From positions 62,001-126,000 of the forward strand of contig JAGUYK010000044.1 of the NCBI GenBank assembly GCA_020061355.1: a DNA stretch of 64,000 nt, given 5' to 3'. Origin of the DNA: Ignavibacteriales bacterium. GTDB taxonomy: Bacteria > Bacteroidota > Ignavibacteria > Ignavibacteriales > Melioribacteraceae. The notes beneath the pieces were generated by a model. It worked only from the letters and a program-made list of their open reading frames with translations. It made no database searches and was not told the origin of the DNA. A program made the position numbers and the translations under genes. Positions 1-9,123 of this stretch are shown here, piece after piece (within the stretch, counting starts at the first letter, position 1; every line of letters starts with the position of its first letter).

Positions 1-918
1 CTTCAATCTACTTTCGAACCGATCAAGCGCTATAATTTCTCCGGTATTCTGCATTAAATCAGCTATGAATCCGGTTTTCCCTCCCGGTGCGGCACAAAGA
101 TCTAAAACACGCATTCCCGGTTTTACATCCAGTAAAACAACAGGAAAGCCGGTGCTTTCATCCTGGATTGAGAAATATCCTTTTGCAAAATATTCCCAGT
201 TAGTAATATTTGAAAGAGAGTTCATCCTGATAAATTGCGGTAATGCTTTACCGTCGGAATATTTCAGATCAACCGAATCTAATAATTTTTTTAATTCTTC
301 TTTGTTCGTAACGAGGTTATTAACTCGAAGGGTTAAAGTAGGTTTATCATTATTTGCGATTAACAGTTTTTCGGTTTCTTCTCTGCCAAACCTTGCAACC
401 CACCTTTTAACCATCCATGAAGGATGAGAAAAATAGGCGCTTAAGTAAGCGATAAGATCTTCATCGGCATTTGGATATCGAATACCGTCTTTGCTGCGAA
501 TTATGCTACGAAGTACTCCATTAGCAATATCTGCATACTTCTGACCCTGAAGCTTCTTAACAAATTCAACCGCTTCATTTACTGCAGCGTAATCAGGGAT
601 TTTATCAAGAAAGAGGATTTGATAAAGAGCAACACGTAAGGCATTTTTAATATTTGGAACAACTTTGGAGAATTGACCTTTATAAAATCCGTTTAAGATC
701 CAATCGATTCTTCCCATCCATCGCATAACACCATGCACGATCTCAAATAGTAATGCTTTATCAGGTCCAATCAGGTTCGAGTTTTTTATCTCAATTTCTA
801 AAAGTTTATCCAGGTATGCATCTGTTCTATCAATCCTGTTAAGAATTTTTACAGCAAATCCTCGAACACCTTGATAAAGATTTAGTCCATTAGGATCAGT
901 TTGTTGTTCATTATTCAT
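1..918 (-). CDS. rsmB: 16S rRNA (cytosine-C5)-methyltransferase RsmB, 3' end cut by window
   Basis: Open from the ATG at 918-916 to the window edge: 306 codons without a stop, so the C-terminal part is missing. The first half resembles the NusB-like RNA-binding domain that precedes the catalytic domain in RsmB/Sun proteins. Near the window edge is the SAM-binding loop LDLCAAPGGKTGF (about residues 266-278), a hallmark of RsmB/Sun m5C methyltransferases. In characterised relatives the enzyme methylates C967 of 16S rRNA. The catalytic cysteines lie beyond the window. It is the last gene of the long minus-strand block, separated from rpmE by a hairpin terminator, so it probably has its own promoter in 919-985, which I could not identify. 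Confidence 0.88.
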   Translation of the reverse strand, partial: MNNEQQTDPNGLNLYQGVRGFAVKILNRIDRTDAYLDKLLEIEIKNSNLIGPDKALLFEIVHGVMRWMGRIDWILNGFYKGQFSKVVPNIKNALRVALYQILFLDKIPDYAAVNEAVEFVKKLQGQKYADIANGVLRSIIRSKDGIRYPNADEDLIAYLSAYFSHPSWMVKRWVARFGREETEKLLIANNDKPTLTLRVNNLVTNKEELKKLLDSVDLKYSDGKALPQFIRMNSLSNITNWEYFAKGYFSIQDESTGFPVVLLDVKPGMRVLDLCAAPGGKTGFIADLMQNTGEIIALDRFESRLK

Positions 919-985
919 CAAATAAATTCACAAATTTTTGATTATTCGTTTGAATGTATTTTTTCTACATCCATTTAAAACACGA

Positions 986-1011
986 AAGGGCTGTAAAATA
1001 GAACAGCCCTT
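986..1011 (-). terminator. Hairpin terminator after rpmE
   Basis: A perfect 9-bp inverted repeat (986-994 with 1003-1011, AAGGGCTGT/ACAGCCCTT) has an 8-nt loop and lies 21 nt past the rpmE stop. On the minus strand it is followed by a moderately T-rich tail (TCGTGTTTTAAA). The position between two genes fits termination of the rpmE transcript; the weak T tract leaves some doubt. Confidence 0.6.
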
Positions 1012-1032
1012 ACATATAGAAAAAAAAATAGG

Positions 1033-1239
1033 TTAAGCTTCTTTTAATCCGTATTTCCTTTTATATCTTTCAACTCGACCCGTTGAATCAACCATTTTCT
1101 GTTTTCCGGTAAAGAAAGGATGACATTCTGAACAAATTTCAAGCTTAATACTGCTAACCGTGGACCGTGTTACAAATGTATTTCCACAGACACATGAAAC
1201 TTCACATTTTCTGTACGTAGGATGAATACCTGTTTTCAT
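1033..1239 (-). CDS. rpmE: 50S ribosomal protein L31, zinc-binding type
   Basis: 68 aa, the normal size for L31. The N-terminus MKTGIHPTYRKC and the cysteines C16, C18, C36 and C39 (CxC...CxxC) match the zinc-containing L31 form, as opposed to the Cys-less YkgM-type paralogue used under zinc starvation. The C-terminal RVERYKRKYG tail is also typical. It lies 84 nt downstream of the anti-sigma gene and is followed by a hairpin terminator at 986-1011. Identification is secure. Confidence 0.95.
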   Translation of the reverse strand: MKTGIHPTYRKCEVSCVCGNTFVTRSTVSSIKLEICSECHPFFTGKQKMVDSTGRVERYKRKYGLKEA

Positions 1240-1323
1240 TTATAAATACTTCCTTGCTGATTTTTGAGGTCGAAATTTACGTATGAAGTCCTAAAAAAAC
1301 AAATTTTACATCGATTTTTGCAA

Positions 1324-2016
1324 TTATTCTACTTTTTTCGCTCTTTTTAGAGAATCTGCTTTCGCCTGTGCTCTTTTAACAGAATCCATCATTGAACGGT
1401 ATTTCTCAATGGTTTTTTGATCAGGCTCTTCCCTATAAAAGAAACCATCAAATTCGGGAGCTGCATCGCCACTTTTAACGACATTTCCGCGTTGTAAACT
1501 ATTTCTCTTCTGGTTTTCACCGGAAATATAATCATCTAATGCTATGGAGCGATTCCTGAATATCGGATATTTTTCGTTCGGTCTTACTACAGCATCATTC
1601 GGATTAACTGTTACATTATATGCTTTTGATGATAGCGGTCCTTTGGGTTCTGTTACATTATTATCTTCTGATACTTTTTGACTATTAACATCCTCAGCTA
1701 AATTGCTTTTATGATCGATTTGTGACGTTATTTGTGACGGATCTGACATCAATGGATTTTCATACTGTGTATCATTACCCGGTAGAAAAATAAAAAACAA
1801 AATTATGACCGAAACAACAACAGCAGAGGGGGCGAAAAATTTAATAAAGTTAAAAGGTTCTTTTAATTCTTTAGCGTTTTCAAAGTTTTTATTTTGAATT
1901 CTGGTCATCAACTGAAATTCAAAATTATCAGGTGCATTAATTTTCGGAAGTTCTTTAAGATCTTCTATTAACTTTGAATATTTTTTTTCTTCATCATTGT
2001 AAATGTTTATTCCCAT
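1324..2016 (-). CDS. Probable membrane anti-sigma factor for the adjacent ECF sigma factor
   Basis: 230 aa. An N-terminal cytoplasmic segment of about 58 residues is followed by one hydrophobic helix at residues 60-79 and then by a polar, Asn/Ser/Lys-rich extracytoplasmic part ending in a Lys/Arg/Ala-rich helix (about 195-230). This architecture, and the start only 4 nt after the stop of the ECF sigma gene at 2021-2611, are what is expected of a cognate anti-sigma factor that tethers the sigma to the membrane. I do not see the HxxxCxxC zinc motif of ZAS-type anti-sigmas, so the class is unassigned and the function is inferred from position and topology. Confidence 0.6.
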   Translation of the reverse strand: MGINIYNDEEKKYSKLIEDLKELPKINAPDNFEFQLMTRIQNKNFENAKELKEPFNFIKFFAPSAVVVSVIILFFIFLPGNDTQYENPLMSDPSQITSQIDHKSNLAEDVNSQKVSEDNNVTEPKGPLSSKAYNVTVNPNDAVVRPNEKYPIFRNRSIALDDYISGENQKRNSLQRGNVVKSGDAAPEFDGFFYREEPDQKTIEKYRSMMDSVKRAQAKADSLKRAKKVE

Positions 2017-2020
2017 AAGC

Positions 2021-2611
2021 TTACTCTTTATAAATGTTTTTTAAAAGTTTTTGTAATTGTGTCCTCCCCCTATTAATCCTAGATTTAACAGTGCCGATTG
2101 AAAGAGCTGTGATTTCGGCAATTTCTTCATAGGACAAACCTTGAATATCACGAAGAATAACAACCTCGCGATAAATTGGTTTTACCTTTAATAATGCACG
2201 TTGAATAATTTCGTTTTTAATTTCACTATCAGCAGCTCTATCAGGAGCTAAAAATGATTTGTCCTCGATTTGGAACGATCTTTCATCATCAGAATTATCA
2301 ATCGAGAATAGATTTCTTCTTTTTCGTCTTTTCAATTCATTCTTTGCCAGATTTCCGGCAATTGTATAAATCCATGTCGAAAATTTTGCAAATTCCCGGT
2401 AGGAATCTTTATTGAGATAGAATTTTATCATTGTATCCTGAACTATGTCTGTGCAAGCATCCCGATCCCCCACAAATCTGAAAACAAAATTCATTAATGG
2501 ATCCTTATAACGCTTCACTAATATTTCATAAGCATCCAGCGTATTGGAAACTTGAAATTCTTTAATTAATTCTTCGTCCGTAAGGTCCGTTAAGTTCCTA
2601 TTAAGTGCCAA
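2021..2611 (-). CDS. RNA polymerase ECF sigma factor, SigW/RpoE type
   Basis: 196 aa, with the two domains of extracytoplasmic-function sigma factors and no others. Sigma-2 spans about residues 25-95 (RFVGDRDACTDIVQDTMIKF, then FSTWIYTIAGNLAKNELKR, the -10 recognition and core-binding region). Sigma-4 spans about 135-190 (YREVVILRDIQGLSYEEIAE followed by the helix-turn-helix SIGTVKSRINRGR). The two are joined by an acidic/Ser-rich linker. The likely anti-sigma gene follows after 4 nt, so the pair should respond together to an envelope signal. Autoregulation is usual for such pairs, but no matching promoter pair was identified here. Confidence 0.92.
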   Translation of the reverse strand: MALNRNLTDLTDEELIKEFQVSNTLDAYEILVKRYKDPLMNFVFRFVGDRDACTDIVQDTMIKFYLNKDSYREFAKFSTWIYTIAGNLAKNELKRRKRRNLFSIDNSDDERSFQIEDKSFLAPDRAADSEIKNEIIQRALLKVKPIYREVVILRDIQGLSYEEIAEITALSIGTVKSRINRGRTQLQKLLKNIYKE

Positions 2612-2705
2612 TTATACCTTATCAAATTTGAGATTGTTTCAAAATTTTGAAGTTAATTTTAGTTATTAAACCACTTTTTTTCAATGTTTTCAAATTTTTT
2701 AATAT

Positions 2706-3719
2706 CTATCCCAACATTTCCGAAACTAGAACCAATAAAACCGTTTTAGGTTCGGTATTTGTCGTTTTCACCGAAAGATCTGCATTTAACAAGGCACTGG
2801 AAGCTCTCAGTAATCGTTCGTCTGACATAAAATATCTTGCCTTTTTACAGTTTATATAATAATACCGGCTAACACCGATCATTTGAGAAGCTTCATTATC
2901 ATTTACCTTAGAGCGAATCATTTCTGTTATTTGCGCCACGGTATTAATAAATTTGGCAAGCATGTTTACGATCATTACGAGTTCAACACCTGCATCAATC
3001 AGGTTAAATGCTATTTCTACAGCTTTCGATTTATTGCCAGCTCCAAGAGAATCCTGCAAATCAAAGATTGAATATTGCTTTGTTGGGGAAGTGATCTTTT
3101 TTATTTCATCGAAAGATAATTTAGGTTTATTAATTGAGTAATCAGATATTTTTTGAAGCTGCATCTCCAGAAGACCTTTATCATTACCTGTAATTTCAAT
3201 AAGACCTCGGGCAAAATCATTACTAAAACCAAGGTTTAGTTTTTCGGTTCTATTCATCACCCACTCAATCAAATCATCACCGGTTTCATTCCTGGCTTCA
3301 AATAAATATTTCTTTTCAAATAATAAATTATAAGGTTCTTTTAGAGGTTCGGTCGGAGCCTTAGAATATTGTGCAAACACAAGTACAGAAAATTCTGCTG
3401 AGTTATTGACATAGCTACTCAAGTCTTTCTTATTAGAAAGATTTTCAAAATTTTTAATTACCAACAATTTCTTTCCACCTCCAAATGGAAATGAATAGGC
3501 AAGATCAAGAATCTGTGTAAGGTTACTATTTTTATCAAGACTAATAAATTCTTTATCGAACTCGGATAAGACATGCGGCTCGACACTTTTTCTAATTTCT
3601 TCAATTGCATTGTCTATTGAATAATCATCTTCTCCAATTAGGAAAAAAAGAGGCAGCAGCCTTTCTTTCGCCAAATATTTTGAAACTTCATTAATTGAAG
3701 GGATTTTTGCTTTTGCCAT
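2706..3719 (-). CDS. holA: DNA polymerase III subunit delta
   Basis: 337 aa, the family's usual length. The N-terminal AAA+-like segment (PLFFLIGEDDYSIDNAIEEI, and later FGGGKKLLVIKNFENL) and the C-terminal helical collar region (SIFDLQDSLGAGNKSKAVEI...VSRYYYINCKKARYF) match HolA, the clamp-loader subunit that opens the sliding clamp. Its ATG directly abuts the TAA of the tiny MetS-like gene (stop 3722-3720, start 3719), so translation is likely coupled. A DNA replication gene downstream of a transporter operon probably reflects read-through organisation, not shared function. Confidence 0.85.
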   Translation of the reverse strand: MAKAKIPSINEVSKYLAKERLLPLFFLIGEDDYSIDNAIEEIRKSVEPHVLSEFDKEFISLDKNSNLTQILDLAYSFPFGGGKKLLVIKNFENLSNKKDLSSYVNNSAEFSVLVFAQYSKAPTEPLKEPYNLLFEKKYLFEARNETGDDLIEWVMNRTEKLNLGFSNDFARGLIEITGNDKGLLEMQLQKISDYSINKPKLSFDEIKKITSPTKQYSIFDLQDSLGAGNKSKAVEIAFNLIDAGVELVMIVNMLAKFINTVAQITEMIRSKVNDNEASQMIGVSRYYYINCKKARYFMSDERLLRASSALLNADLSVKTTNTEPKTVLLVLVSEMLG

Positions 3720-3833
3720 TTATTCCTGGTTTTTTCTTTTTTCCTTTTCGAATTTAATTGCCTTTCTAAGAAATATTATAACACCCCCCCATACTATTCC
3801 TAAAACAAATAAAGCAGTTAAAATTGTTTCCAT
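3720..3833 (-). CDS. MetS-like small subunit of NSS transporter (37 aa)
   Basis: A 37-codon ORF read from ATG at 3833-3831 to TAA at 3722-3720. It encodes one hydrophobic helix (residues 4-22, including the VWGGVIIFL core) followed by a highly basic tail (RKAIKFEKEKRKNQE). A tiny membrane peptide with a W-G-G core directly after an NSS-family transporter is the signature of MetS, the small subunit needed by the MetP methionine/alanine importer in Corynebacterium. Its ATG directly follows the transporter's TAA, and holA starts directly after its own TAA, so all three are likely co-translated. Homology is judged by eye from size, position and the WGG motif. Confidence 0.7.
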   Translation of the reverse strand: METILTALFVLGIVWGGVIIFLRKAIKFEKEKRKNQE

Positions 3834-5303
3834 TTATTTCCCGTGATTCAAAATATACTTAACAAATATCCTGTTAATTGAAATAAAAAGTGTGATAACT
3901 AGAAACCATTGTGTAAGACATGTTCCTAAATTTTCTGTATGAAAAGGATTCCACCATTCGGGATCCCATGTTGTAGAAGAAATTAACCACCATGATAGTA
4001 AAATAACAACCTGAATTGGAATAAGAATAGTGATCATAAAATTATACCATTTGCCAATTTTTATATCGCTACCAAAACCGTTAATAACTTCATTTCGGAA
4101 TTTATCAACTCCATATTTAATTAATGCAAAGGCGATGAAGGCTCCGCTCAATATTAAGCCAACTCCCCAAACCCAATCCTGGTTTATAAAAAAATCCATA
4201 TTTAATGCAGAAGGAATACCAAAAGTAAAACCGGCGATTCCAACAATTAAAATTGATTTCTTTCGTGTTACTCCAAAATCAATAATCGATTTGGTTGCCA
4301 ATTCCATCATAGAAAAGAGAGATGTTAGAGCAGCAAATGATAAAGCGAGGAAGAATAATGAAGCAAAGATGGTATTTATTAAAACACTACCGGACATTTT
4401 AGTAAATAATAATGGTAAGTAAATAAACGTTAAGCCGGTATTAGCCGGACCCGATTGTGAGATCTGAAGCATCGCATCGGTGGAACTCAGTGCAAAGACA
4501 GTTGAAAAAATTGTAATGCCGGCCACGAGTGAAACCGAATTATTTCCGAAGCCGATCAATGCTGCATTTAGTGCAATATCTTCCTTCTTCTTCATGTAAA
4601 TTGCATAAGTCGTTATTAAACCCCAGCCGGCACCTGTATCCCATGCATTCTGCGTTAAAGCATTCAGCCAAACTTTATAATCCAATATATATTCAAGTTT
4701 TGGTGTGAAAAGATATTTTATTCCTTCAATTGCATTCGGAAGAGTAACAGCTCGTATCAAAAGTATTAAAAGAATAATTAGAAGTGAGGAAACGAGAAAG
4801 CGGTTTGCTCTTTCAATTCCTTTAACCACACCTTTATAAATTACAAAGCCGCCTATCAACATAGCTATCAGGTGATATAAAACCGGTAATCCGCTCACAG
4901 AAAATGTCTGCCAATAATTCAAATGATTGGTAGTATTAAATAGATCTCCCGAGAACGCCGAGACAAAATACCGTATACACCATCCGGCAACAACCGAATA
5001 GTAAAACATTATTGCAGTAGATACGAATGCAATGAAAGCGCCCATCCATGCATATTTTTTACCTGCAGTTTTACCGATCGCACCGATTGGTGATAGACGT
5101 GTTGATTTACCAAGTGCAAATTCAGCAATAATTAATGGTAACGACCATATTAATAGAAATATCACCCAGGGAATTAAAAATGAGCCGCCGCCATTTTGAG
5201 CAACAGTCCTTGAAAAACGCCAGATATTTCCTGTTCCTACTGCAATGCCTAGCGTTGATAAGATTAAGCCCCATCGTGATGTAAAGAACTCTTTCGGTTC
5301 CAT
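3834..5303 (-). CDS. Sodium-dependent NSS-family (SNF) amino-acid transporter
   Basis: 489 aa with about 11-12 hydrophobic segments. The broken first helix carries GTGNIWRF (residues 23-30) and the following NGGGSFLIPW, the sodium/substrate-binding signature of neurotransmitter:sodium symporters such as LeuT and MhsT. It should import an amino acid with Na+. The substrate cannot be read from the sequence, though the MetS-like peptide immediately downstream points towards the methionine/alanine (MetP) group. The gene begins 5 nt after the cyclophilin gene's stop. Confidence 0.9.
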   Translation of the reverse strand: MEPKEFFTSRWGLILSTLGIAVGTGNIWRFSRTVAQNGGGSFLIPWVIFLLIWSLPLIIAEFALGKSTRLSPIGAIGKTAGKKYAWMGAFIAFVSTAIMFYYSVVAGWCIRYFVSAFSGDLFNTTNHLNYWQTFSVSGLPVLYHLIAMLIGGFVIYKGVVKGIERANRFLVSSLLIILLILLIRAVTLPNAIEGIKYLFTPKLEYILDYKVWLNALTQNAWDTGAGWGLITTYAIYMKKKEDIALNAALIGFGNNSVSLVAGITIFSTVFALSSTDAMLQISQSGPANTGLTFIYLPLLFTKMSGSVLINTIFASLFFLALSFAALTSLFSMMELATKSIIDFGVTRKKSILIVGIAGFTFGIPSALNMDFFINQDWVWGVGLILSGAFIAFALIKYGVDKFRNEVINGFGSDIKIGKWYNFMITILIPIQVVILLSWWLISSTTWDPEWWNPFHTENLGTCLTQWFLVITLFISINRIFVKYILNHGK

Positions 5304-5308
5304 TTAAT

Positions 5309-5938
5309 TTAATTAGCTCTTTTTTCTACTGTAACTTTTTCCATTACAACATTTTCGACAGGACGGTCATTGTTGCCTGTTGGAACCTGACTGATTGCAT
5401 AAATAACGTCCATACCTTTGATGACCTTCCCGAAAACAGTATGTCGAGCATTCAGCCATGGTGTTGGAACAACAGTAATAAAAAATTGACTTCCGTTTGT
5501 ATTGGGTCCGGCATTGGCCATTGACAGAATTCCAGGGGCATCGTGCATTAATGAAGGAACAAATTCATCCGCAAACTTTGCGCCATATATACTTTCACCA
5601 CCCATTCCGGTACCGGTTGGATCTCCGCCCTGGATCATAAAATCTTTTATAATCCTGTGAAAAATTATTCCATCATAATATCCTTTTGATGCCAGGCCTA
5701 CAAAGTTTTTTACAGTTCGGGGAGTCTCTACAGCAAAGAGTTGAACTTCGAAAGAACCCATATTTGTTTTAATAGTTGCTATTAATTTTTCGTTGTTCTT
5801 CAATTCGATAAGCTGATCCAATGTATCTCCTTTTTCTATGGTTTGGTTATTTTGTTGAACCTGGGATTCTTCAACTTTATTTGTGCATGCAGCAATTATT
5901 ATTAAAGTAAATAAAAACAAAAAGGTTTTTTTGATCAT
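5309..5938 (-). CDS. Cyclophilin-type peptidyl-prolyl isomerase lipoprotein
   Basis: 209 aa. Residues 1-17 form a lipoprotein signal with lipobox IAAC (Cys18), so the protein is probably anchored on the periplasmic side of a membrane. After a linker of about 35 residues comes a complete cyclophilin domain (about 52-207). Its active-site signature [17 protein letters not shown] is at 93-109 and NGSQFFIT at about 147-154. It should catalyse prolyl cis-trans isomerisation of exported proteins. It lies between uppP and the NSS transporter, 12 nt after uppP... in transcription order it follows uppP (gap 5939-5950). Confidence 0.92.
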   Translation of the reverse strand: MIKKTFLFLFTLIIIAACTNKVEESQVQQNNQTIEKGDTLDQLIELKNNEKLIATIKTNMGSFEVQLFAVETPRTVKNFVGLASKGYYDGIIFHRIIKDFMIQGGDPTGTGMGGESIYGAKFADEFVPSLMHDAPGILSMANAGPNTNGSQFFITVVPTPWLNARHTVFGKVIKGMDVIYAISQVPTGNNDRPVENVVMEKVTVEKRAN

Positions 5939-5950
5939 TTTATTTCCTCC

Positions 5951-6799
5951 TTACGGTTGAATTACTCCGTTATATATCATAATTAATATAATTATACCAA
6001 TAACAATTCTATAAATAATAAAGATTAAAGTGGATTTCTTACGAAGGTATCTTAATAAAAATTCTATAGACAAATAACCGAAGATTGCAGAAACAATTGT
6101 GGCTATAATTAAAATAATTATTCCGTTTTCATCGATATACTCCAGCGCCTGATAAAATTGAAGCAGGCCGCTTGCCGCCACAGCTGGAATACTCATTAAA
6201 AATGAGAACCGGGCTGCAGTCTCTCTATTAAATCCAAGGAATATTGCAGCTGTTATTGTTGTTCCGGAACGTGAAGACCCCGGTATTAATGCAAATGATT
6301 GTGCAATTCCAATTATGAAAGCATCATACCATTTTATATCATGCATATAACGATTAAATTTTCCCGATTTTTCAGCAACGGCTAGAATGATTGCCAGAAG
6401 AATAAGACTTACGGCAATAACAAATAGATTTTTAGTCAATGCACCTTCGATCAAATCTTTGAATCCCAGACCGATGATAACAACGGGAATTGTAGAAATG
6501 ACAAGGTACCAGCCCATTTTAGAATTCAGACTCTGCCCGGAAAATCTTTTTCTCTCTAAAATATTATCATTTACAAAATCTATTAGAATATTTATTAAGT
6601 CTTTCCAGAAGTAGATTAATACCGCCAATAAAGTACCAAGTTGAATAACGGCAATAAAGGTTGTCCATCTTTCCGGATTAACATCAGAGATCAAATTCAT
6701 TAGTTTACCGGCAACTGTTAAATGCCCGGTGCTGCTGATCGGAATAAATTCAGTTAAACCCTGTATTATTCCAAGTACTATTGATTCAAGAATATTCAT
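5951..6799 (-). CDS. uppP: Undecaprenyl-diphosphatase (bacitracin resistance protein family)
   Basis: 282 aa polytopic membrane protein. It carries both family signatures: QGLTEFIPISSTGHL (residues 13-27, with the catalytic Glu17) and PGSSRSGTT (173-181, with Arg178). UppP dephosphorylates undecaprenyl pyrophosphate to recycle the lipid carrier for peptidoglycan and surface polysaccharide synthesis. It follows the small outer-membrane protein gene after 10 nt, within a run of envelope genes (lolA, flippase-like, barrel, uppP, cyclophilin). Confidence 0.95.
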   Translation of the reverse strand: MNILESIVLGIIQGLTEFIPISSTGHLTVAGKLMNLISDVNPERWTTFIAVIQLGTLLAVLIYFWKDLINILIDFVNDNILERKRFSGQSLNSKMGWYLVISTIPVVIIGLGFKDLIEGALTKNLFVIAVSLILLAIILAVAEKSGKFNRYMHDIKWYDAFIIGIAQSFALIPGSSRSGTTITAAIFLGFNRETAARFSFLMSIPAVAASGLLQFYQALEYIDENGIIILIIATIVSAIFGYLSIEFLLRYLRKKSTLIFIIYRIVIGIIILIMIYNGVIQP

Positions 6800-6809
6800 T
6801 CTTGCCCTT

Positions 6810-7448
6810 TTATAGCATGTAAGTTATGCCGACTTTGATGCCTATAGAAATTGTATTGAGATTTACATTTTCGCCATTCGCGAAATTTAAGATCCTTTTA
6901 TTCGCATCGGAGGAAAGATCACCCGGTAAGTCATATCTTAGATCTAAACCTAATAGAACGAATAAATTTCCGCCAAGCAGAGTATTAGCTTCACTTTTAA
7001 GTAAGAACCCGATTCCTGTTGCATTGTATTTTGTTTCTGTGAAAATATCTTCCTTAAGTGAAACAAATCTCAATCCCAGTCCACCGCCAAATTTAAATTT
7101 ATATCCTTCACCGGCTAAAACATAATAACTAACTATACTCGGACGGTGCATTAAATATGAGATGTCATAAATCCCACCTGCACCAATTAGAGTGGAATAG
7201 GAATCGATTACCAGACTATATTCAAATCCTAATTGAAAGAATTGACTTGTACGATATCCTGCTTCTCCTGTAAAATTAATAGAACTGTTAAAGGATTTCA
7301 GTTTATTTGCTGATGGAAAGTTTGAATTAATATAATCGCGGTAAGAGGACGCGTACTTAAAATCCAAACCCATAGAAGCGCTAAAATCCCACTGGGCATT
7401 AATTTGTAATAAGGGTATCAAAAAAATAATAGCTAAATACTTTTTCAT
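6810..7448 (-). CDS. Small outer-membrane beta-barrel protein, function unknown
   Basis: 212 aa. A signal peptide (about residues 1-18, ending near INAQ) precedes a sequence of alternating polar/hydrophobic strands rich in Gly, Tyr and Phe (for example FKFGGGLGLRFVSL and LFVLLGLDLRYDL), ending with a hydrophobic residue. This is the pattern of an outer-membrane beta-barrel of about 8 strands. The start overlaps the preceding gene's stop as TAATG (7448), indicating translational coupling with the flippase-like protein. I do not recognise a specific family. Confidence 0.7.
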   Translation of the reverse strand: MKKYLAIIFLIPLLQINAQWDFSASMGLDFKYASSYRDYINSNFPSANKLKSFNSSINFTGEAGYRTSQFFQLGFEYSLVIDSYSTLIGAGGIYDISYLMHRPSIVSYYVLAGEGYKFKFGGGLGLRFVSLKEDIFTETKYNATGIGFLLKSEANTLLGGNLFVLLGLDLRYDLPGDLSSDANKRILNFANGENVNLNTISIGIKVGITYML

Positions 7449-8518
7449 TAAGGTTCCGGTTTATAATCAAAAACAGAAAGAAAATTTTCTTTTTTTATCC
7501 CCTTCTTTTCTCGGACTTTATTTATAAAATAGATAATGGCAACTGTCGATCCAATAAATATGACATAGGAAAGAAAATGTGTGAGTAATGCATAAGCAGC
7601 ACCTAATTCGTACTCAAAATTGTAAAGCTGTGTTAAGACAAAAATGGAAATAATATGATAAGAACCGGTACCGCCGGGAGTAGGAATTATAACACCATAA
7701 GCACTTATGGTCATAAAAACCCAAGCCATAGCAAAATCAATATTACCATAGTTCTGCATATCGAGCATGAAAAATCCGAAATATGAATTGAGTGCATATA
7801 AAAAAAGTATTAATGCTGTATAAAAAGTTATAATAAAGATACTTTTACCATCCTGGATACTGGATAGTCCGCTTACAAGGGTTGAAAATAATTCAGAGAA
7901 TTTTTCGGATAATTTTTTGTTGAATTTTCTTAATAGCTTAACAATTGCAAACCCGAATTTCTGTTCATATTTAACCATAAAAACGATTAGAATGGTAATA
8001 AAAAATATCAGCCCAAAACCGATCATCAAAGATGCTTTTAACCAAACCACCTCTCCAAATAAATTACCGGAAAAAATATAAACACTAATAAGTGATGCAA
8101 AGGCAAACGAACCGATATCGATAATTCTTTCGATTATCACGGTTCCAAACATAGTTGTCCTGGATATTCCCTCCCACCGTCCAATAAATAAACCGCGATA
8201 TACTTCACCAAGCCGCGGGATGACACAATTAACGCCATATCCTATCATTACAGCACCGAACAAATTAAAGACCGATGTATCGCTCTTGACAGATTTAATC
8301 ATCACCTTCCATCGCAATGCCCGGATATAATGCGAAATAAAAAAAACTATAACATAAATAAACAACCAGAGTATTGAAGTCTGTGAAATCAGGTAAAAAG
8401 ATTTTTTTAAGTCCACATTTACAAAGGCAAAGTAGAGGAAAAGGAAGGTGAGAATTACCGGCAGTAAATAACCGGTCAATTTTTTTAGAGCGCTTCTATT
8501 TTTTTCAGCGTAAGTCAA
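7448..8518 (-). CDS. Lysylphosphatidylglycerol synthase-type TM protein (UPF0104/flippase-like)
   Basis: 356 aa with about eight hydrophobic segments. It matches the flippase-like domain found in MprF and many stand-alone membrane proteins (GYGVNCVIPRLGEVYRGLFI and the TPGGTGSYH motif in the second half). MprF members flip modified phospholipids; the substrate of stand-alone members is generally unknown. The only upstream start in frame is TTG at 8518-8516, overlapping the end of lolA by 14 nt and preceded by GGGA. There is no ATG until about residue 72, inside the membrane region, so the TTG start is the best choice. Confidence 0.82.
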   Translation of the reverse strand: MTYAEKNRSALKKLTGYLLPVILTFLFLYFAFVNVDLKKSFYLISQTSILWLFIYVIVFFISHYIRALRWKVMIKSVKSDTSVFNLFGAVMIGYGVNCVIPRLGEVYRGLFIGRWEGISRTTMFGTVIIERIIDIGSFAFASLISVYIFSGNLFGEVVWLKASLMIGFGLIFFITILIVFMVKYEQKFGFAIVKLLRKFNKKLSEKFSELFSTLVSGLSSIQDGKSIFIITFYTALILFLYALNSYFGFFMLDMQNYGNIDFAMAWVFMTISAYGVIIPTPGGTGSYHIISIFVLTQLYNFEYELGAAYALLTHFLSYVIFIGSTVAIIYFINKVREKKGIKKENFLSVFDYKPEP

Positions 8519-9119
8519 TAATCTTTGTCCCTTTTGGAGGATAAAAAGTAAATCGAGCTTCCTGTATTTCGGGATTTTCTTTAATATCTGTAAAAGTAAA
8601 ACTGTATTTCATTTCGAGTAAATCTACAATTTCTAACTTAGTAATAAAGTTATAAGTATTTGCCCAAATCCTTATTTCTTTAACATCAATCTGTTCATCT
8701 TTCGGAATTAATTGAATTACTTTTTCACTATCGGTTGACTCTTCCTTAATAAATTTTATTCTGCATAATGCGGGATAATCAAAAATATATCTCTCTATTG
8801 AAAATGATGTCGGGTCGTCAAAAAAAGTGCTTATTATAACTTTTTTGTTTGTTTTATCATAATTCCAAACCGACTCGCCGTTAGAAACGATTGTACTTCT
8901 CTTTTGATCAACAATAAATTTGTTCTTCCGTTTATAAATAAATGTGCCGTTATTTTTACCTGCTGATTTACCTTGAGGGTTGATTATGGTTTGTGAATAA
9001 TTAGCGCTGAAACTGGCAATAGAATTAAACTTAGTTTGAACTTTTTTTAGAATTTCATTTCCAGTCTGGGCAAATAATAAAGGTGCAACTAACGAGAATA
9101 ACACAATTTTGAATTTCAT
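8505..9119 (-). CDS. lolA: Outer-membrane lipoprotein carrier protein LolA
   Basis: 204 aa, typical for LolA. A signal peptide (residues 1-17, cut after LLFA) precedes the LolA fold, with SFSANYSQTI, GTFIYKRKNKFIVDQ and SNGESVWNYDKTNKKV as recognisable family strands. LolA carries lipoproteins across the periplasm from the LolCDE complex to the outer membrane. It starts 4 nt after the ftsK stop. The ftsK-lolA order is also widespread in proteobacteria (ftsK-lolA-rarA), which supports the name. Confidence 0.9.
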   Translation of the reverse strand: MKFKIVLFSLVAPLLFAQTGNEILKKVQTKFNSIASFSANYSQTIINPQGKSAGKNNGTFIYKRKNKFIVDQKRSTIVSNGESVWNYDKTNKKVIISTFFDDPTSFSIERYIFDYPALCRIKFIKEESTDSEKVIQLIPKDEQIDVKEIRIWANTYNFITKLEIVDLLEMKYSFTFTDIKENPEIQEARFTFYPPKGTKIIDLR

Positions 9120-9123
9120 AATA

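Noticed and set aside
1-427. Plus-strand ORF of 120 aa opposite rsmB
   Set aside because: It lies inside the rsmB coding sequence on the other strand; its composition is that of an antisense shadow.
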